A stretch of 64,000 nucleotides of DNA from Cytophaga sp. FL35 (GTDB lineage Bacteria > Bacteroidota > Bacteroidia > Flavobacteriales > Flavobacteriaceae): contig NZ_JACSOH010000014.1 of the NCBI RefSeq assembly GCF_014349235.1, positions 62,001 to 126,000 of the forward strand, read 5' to 3'. The notes under the pieces are model-generated. The model saw nothing but the letters and a program-made list of their open reading frames with translations, was not told the origin of the DNA and searched no databases. This document shows positions 62,314 through 64,000 of the stretch, one piece after another. Position numbers and translations under genes: made by a program. How positions within the stretch are numbered: position 1 is the first letter of the stretch; each line of letters starts with the position of its first letter.

Positions 62314-62910
62314 TTAGTTTATTTCACGTTGCACCTTACCACATTTCAGCATTTGGGCACCGAAATAGGGGTTTCTGATTTCTTCGTTCATACTTAGCCA
62401 GGCACCACCTTTATTGTTATCGTACATTGGGCAATACTGCTCATAAATGGTCATTGAAGTTCCCGTTATCGCCACCATATCGGTCATATCCTTACTAAGT
62501 GTTTTGAAATGCTCACGTTGGTGGGCTATATCGCTCTCGCCTATATGCTCGGCGTGTTCGGTGGCATCCTCAATGATGTCCTTTAGTTCGTTCTGCTCGC
62601 TGTCCGAATAGCTCGATGCATCAAAAGATTTTAGTGATTGTGCCAAGGTGTTGCCCAGTTCTTTTGCTTTGGAATTGTCATCGTTGACCAAAGCATCCTT
62701 CAGGTTGAAATAGTCTTTCAATACCACTTCTGCCTTTGTATCTTGATTTTTGTCCATAGCCATATCTTCCTTATCATTCATCGTTTCCTGATGCATCTCG
62801 TTGCTCATAGGTGCAGCTGGTTCATTCTTGTTTCCATCCTTGCAGGAAACGGTTAGAATCATTGTGGCAACAAGTGCCATTGTGCTCATTGTTAATTTGA
62901 TTGTTTTCAT
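62314..62910 (-). CDS. DUF3347 domain periplasmic protein
   Basis: A 198-residue protein with a lipoprotein-like signal (STMALVATMILTVSCKDG, cysteine near 23), an acidic Met-rich linker (MSNEMHQETMNDKEDMAMD), which could bind Cu+, and a DUF3347 domain (about 60-198). The domain ends in CPMYDNNKGGAWLSMNEEIR and AQMLKCGKV. The Cys and Met residues at the C-terminus recur in the fused domain of the adaptor gene downstream (CPMANNNKGAVWLSTKEEIR), showing common descent. It is likely a copper carrier or sensor for the envelope. Confidence 0.87.
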   Translation of the reverse strand: MKTIKLTMSTMALVATMILTVSCKDGNKNEPAAPMSNEMHQETMNDKEDMAMDKNQDTKAEVVLKDYFNLKDALVNDDNSKAKELGNTLAQSLKSFDASSYSDSEQNELKDIIEDATEHAEHIGESDIAHQREHFKTLSKDMTDMVAITGTSMTIYEQYCPMYDNNKGGAWLSMNEEIRNPYFGAQMLKCGKVQREIN

Positions 62911-62947
62911 TTTGTGTCTGTTTTAAAGGTTTATAAATGGTTTGTGT

Positions 62948-64000
62948 TTAAAATCTTGCCGATAGACCGCCACCCCAACCAAAACGGTTGTCGTAGCTGC
63001 CCATCAACGAAAAGTTTCTGCTTAAAACGTATTCGAGGCCTACCTGCCAAGTGGTCTCTTCTTCAAAGTCGGTCCCTTCCTCAAAATCGGTGACCCAGCC
63101 GAAGTCCATCTGGTATTCATATTCCCCGTAAAGGGCGATATTTCGGAAAATCATCGTTGCAGTTGCAAACGATATGGTCGGCCTTAATTTGTTGTCTATC
63201 CGTAAATCGGAATCGATAAGAAGCGGCAATAGGTAGCGCACACCCACAACGCCCGTCGTTGAAATTTCATCAAGGCTGTCCTCGCCCTCATTTTCTACAT
63301 TTACACCACCGAATACACGGAAATAGCTGTTAAGCCAACGTTCATACGTGAACTCAGCTTCCAGATTTTCGTTCCAACCGTATTCCCCGCGAAGTGTAAA
63401 CTGGTTACGGATATTGGTGGCGGTATAAAAAAGTTCTGTCATATGGCTTGCACCTGTGATTTCACCCCACGTCCACATATGGTCTGCCTCTGTGGTCAGA
63501 TTGGAAAGTGGATAGCCCTTTAAGCGTTCATCGCGTGGTGTATCATAACTGAATACCCGTGCCATCCCACTGTTGATGTGATAGAGGACGTGGCAATGGA
63601 AAAACCAATCGCCATATTCAACGGCATCAAATTCGATGACCACTTTCTGCATCGGTGCCACGTTCACGGTATGCTTTAGCGGACTGTATTCGCCGTTCTC
63701 GTTGAGCACCCTGAAGAAATGCCCGTGCAGGTGCATCGGGTGGTGCATCATCGTCATATTGTTCAAGGTAATACGAACCACTTCGCCTTGATTGATTTTT
63801 ATTTTATCGGTTTCAGACAATGGTACGCCGTTGATTGACCATACGTAACGGTTCATATTTCCCGTGAGGTTGAACAGCATTTCCCGGACAGGTTTTCCAT
63901 CCTCAAATTCAGTCTTGCCGGGTGCTTTTAGATAGTGATAATTGAATTCTGGATTGCCACCTGTTTTCATATTGTCGCCAATGACCTTTTCCTGTGGTAC
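62948..64000 (-). CDS. Multicopper oxidase fused to C-terminal outer-membrane-barrel-like domain (5' end cut)
   Basis: The frame is open to the right edge, so the N-terminal cupredoxin domains are missing; about 350 codons are visible. The last cupredoxin domain has MHHPMHLHGHFFRV and FHCHVLYHINSGMARVF, the type 1, 2 and 3 copper ligands (H-x-H, HCH, H and axial M). After about residue 145 of the visible part, a beta-rich segment begins (GEITGASHMTELFYTATNIR) with repeating aromatic strands and ends LSARF, like the CopB outer-membrane copper-resistance protein. The fusion puts a CopA-like oxidase and CopB-like barrel in one chain. It heads the operon's visible part. Confidence 0.88.
   Translation of the reverse strand, partial: VPQEKVIGDNMKTGGNPEFNYHYLKAPGKTEFEDGKPVREMLFNLTGNMNRYVWSINGVPLSETDKIKINQGEVVRITLNNMTMMHHPMHLHGHFFRVLNENGEYSPLKHTVNVAPMQKVVIEFDAVEYGDWFFHCHVLYHINSGMARVFSYDTPRDERLKGYPLSNLTTEADHMWTWGEITGASHMTELFYTATNIRNQFTLRGEYGWNENLEAEFTYERWLNSYFRVFGGVNVENEGEDSLDEISTTGVVGVRYLLPLLIDSDLRIDNKLRPTISFATATMIFRNIALYGEYEYQMDFGWVTDFEEGTDFEEETTWQVGLEYVLSRNFSLMGSYDNRFGWGGGLSARF

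Overview
The window is chromosomal DNA of a marine-type member of the Flavobacteriaceae (Bacteroidota). The evidence is low GC with A/T-rich spacers, perfect TAnnTTTG (Bacteroidota -7) elements in front of many genes, a type IX secretion C-terminal sorting domain on a secreted protease, a SusC/TonB-style receptor with an N-terminal carboxypeptidase-regulatory domain, and gene neighbourhoods typical of the family (serS / TPR protein / DUF4286 / rsmA / mgtE; ribF ... pth-rplY-prs-tRNA-Leu).

Layout. 1-2.7 kb: a DUF1800 gene cut by the left edge, YraN and an ACT-domain protein. 2.7-11.8 kb, all on the minus strand: exported and lipoprotein enzymes (thioredoxin-like protein, CocE-type hydrolase, class C beta-lactamase-like hydrolase, acetyl-xylan-esterase-like protein) with an Ldh-type dehydrogenase, an EamA transporter, an NTF2-like protein and two tandem TerB-like proteins. 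11.9-17.6 kb: mfd, a disulfide-oxidoreductase-like flavoprotein that lacks the usual C-terminal histidine, and a TspO-like membrane protein. 17.7-27.9 kb: the complete ligase-associated DNA repair set (PdeM phosphoesterase, Lhr-type helicase, ATP-dependent ligase, metallo-beta-lactamase-fold exonuclease). It is broken up by an iron-uptake pair on the other strand (TonB siderophore receptor plus PepSY membrane protein) and by a small GIY-YIG gene with adjoining 34-bp tandem repeats. 28-36.9 kb: a third TerB protein, fructose-bisphosphatase, acetyltransferases, aspartate kinase, a two-domain OlsF-like acyltransferase, VOC/DUF1801 proteins and a D-2-hydroxyacid dehydrogenase. 37-47 kb: mgtE, rsmA, TPR protein, serS, SemiSWEET, an HTTM membrane protein and ribF. 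47-54 kb: a T9SS metalloprotease translationally coupled to a lipoprotein, then pth, rplY, prs and tRNA-Leu(CAA).

From just after tRNA-Leu to the right edge (54.35-64 kb) the character changes. A roughly 0.8-kb stretch without a convincing gene carries a short direct repeat and several inverted repeats. It is followed by a BfmA/BtgA-like mobilization gene coupled to a replication-initiator-like gene, and then by a one-directional copper-resistance operon: multicopper oxidase fused to an outer-membrane-barrel-like domain, DUF3347 protein, haem-binding c-type protein, Cu+ P-type ATPase, PepSY protein, DUF305 protein and an RND adaptor with its own metal-binding and DUF3347 domains. The best reading is a copper-resistance genomic island inserted next to tRNA-Leu. 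No integrase, relaxase or RND pump is visible inside the window, so the island either continues to the right or is partly decayed.

The strongest leads for something undescribed are the GIY-YIG/tandem-repeat unit inside the DNA-repair operon, the multi-hairpin element at 28.0-28.1 kb, and the structured region ahead of the mobilization gene. No CRISPR array and no complete recognised defence system was seen.
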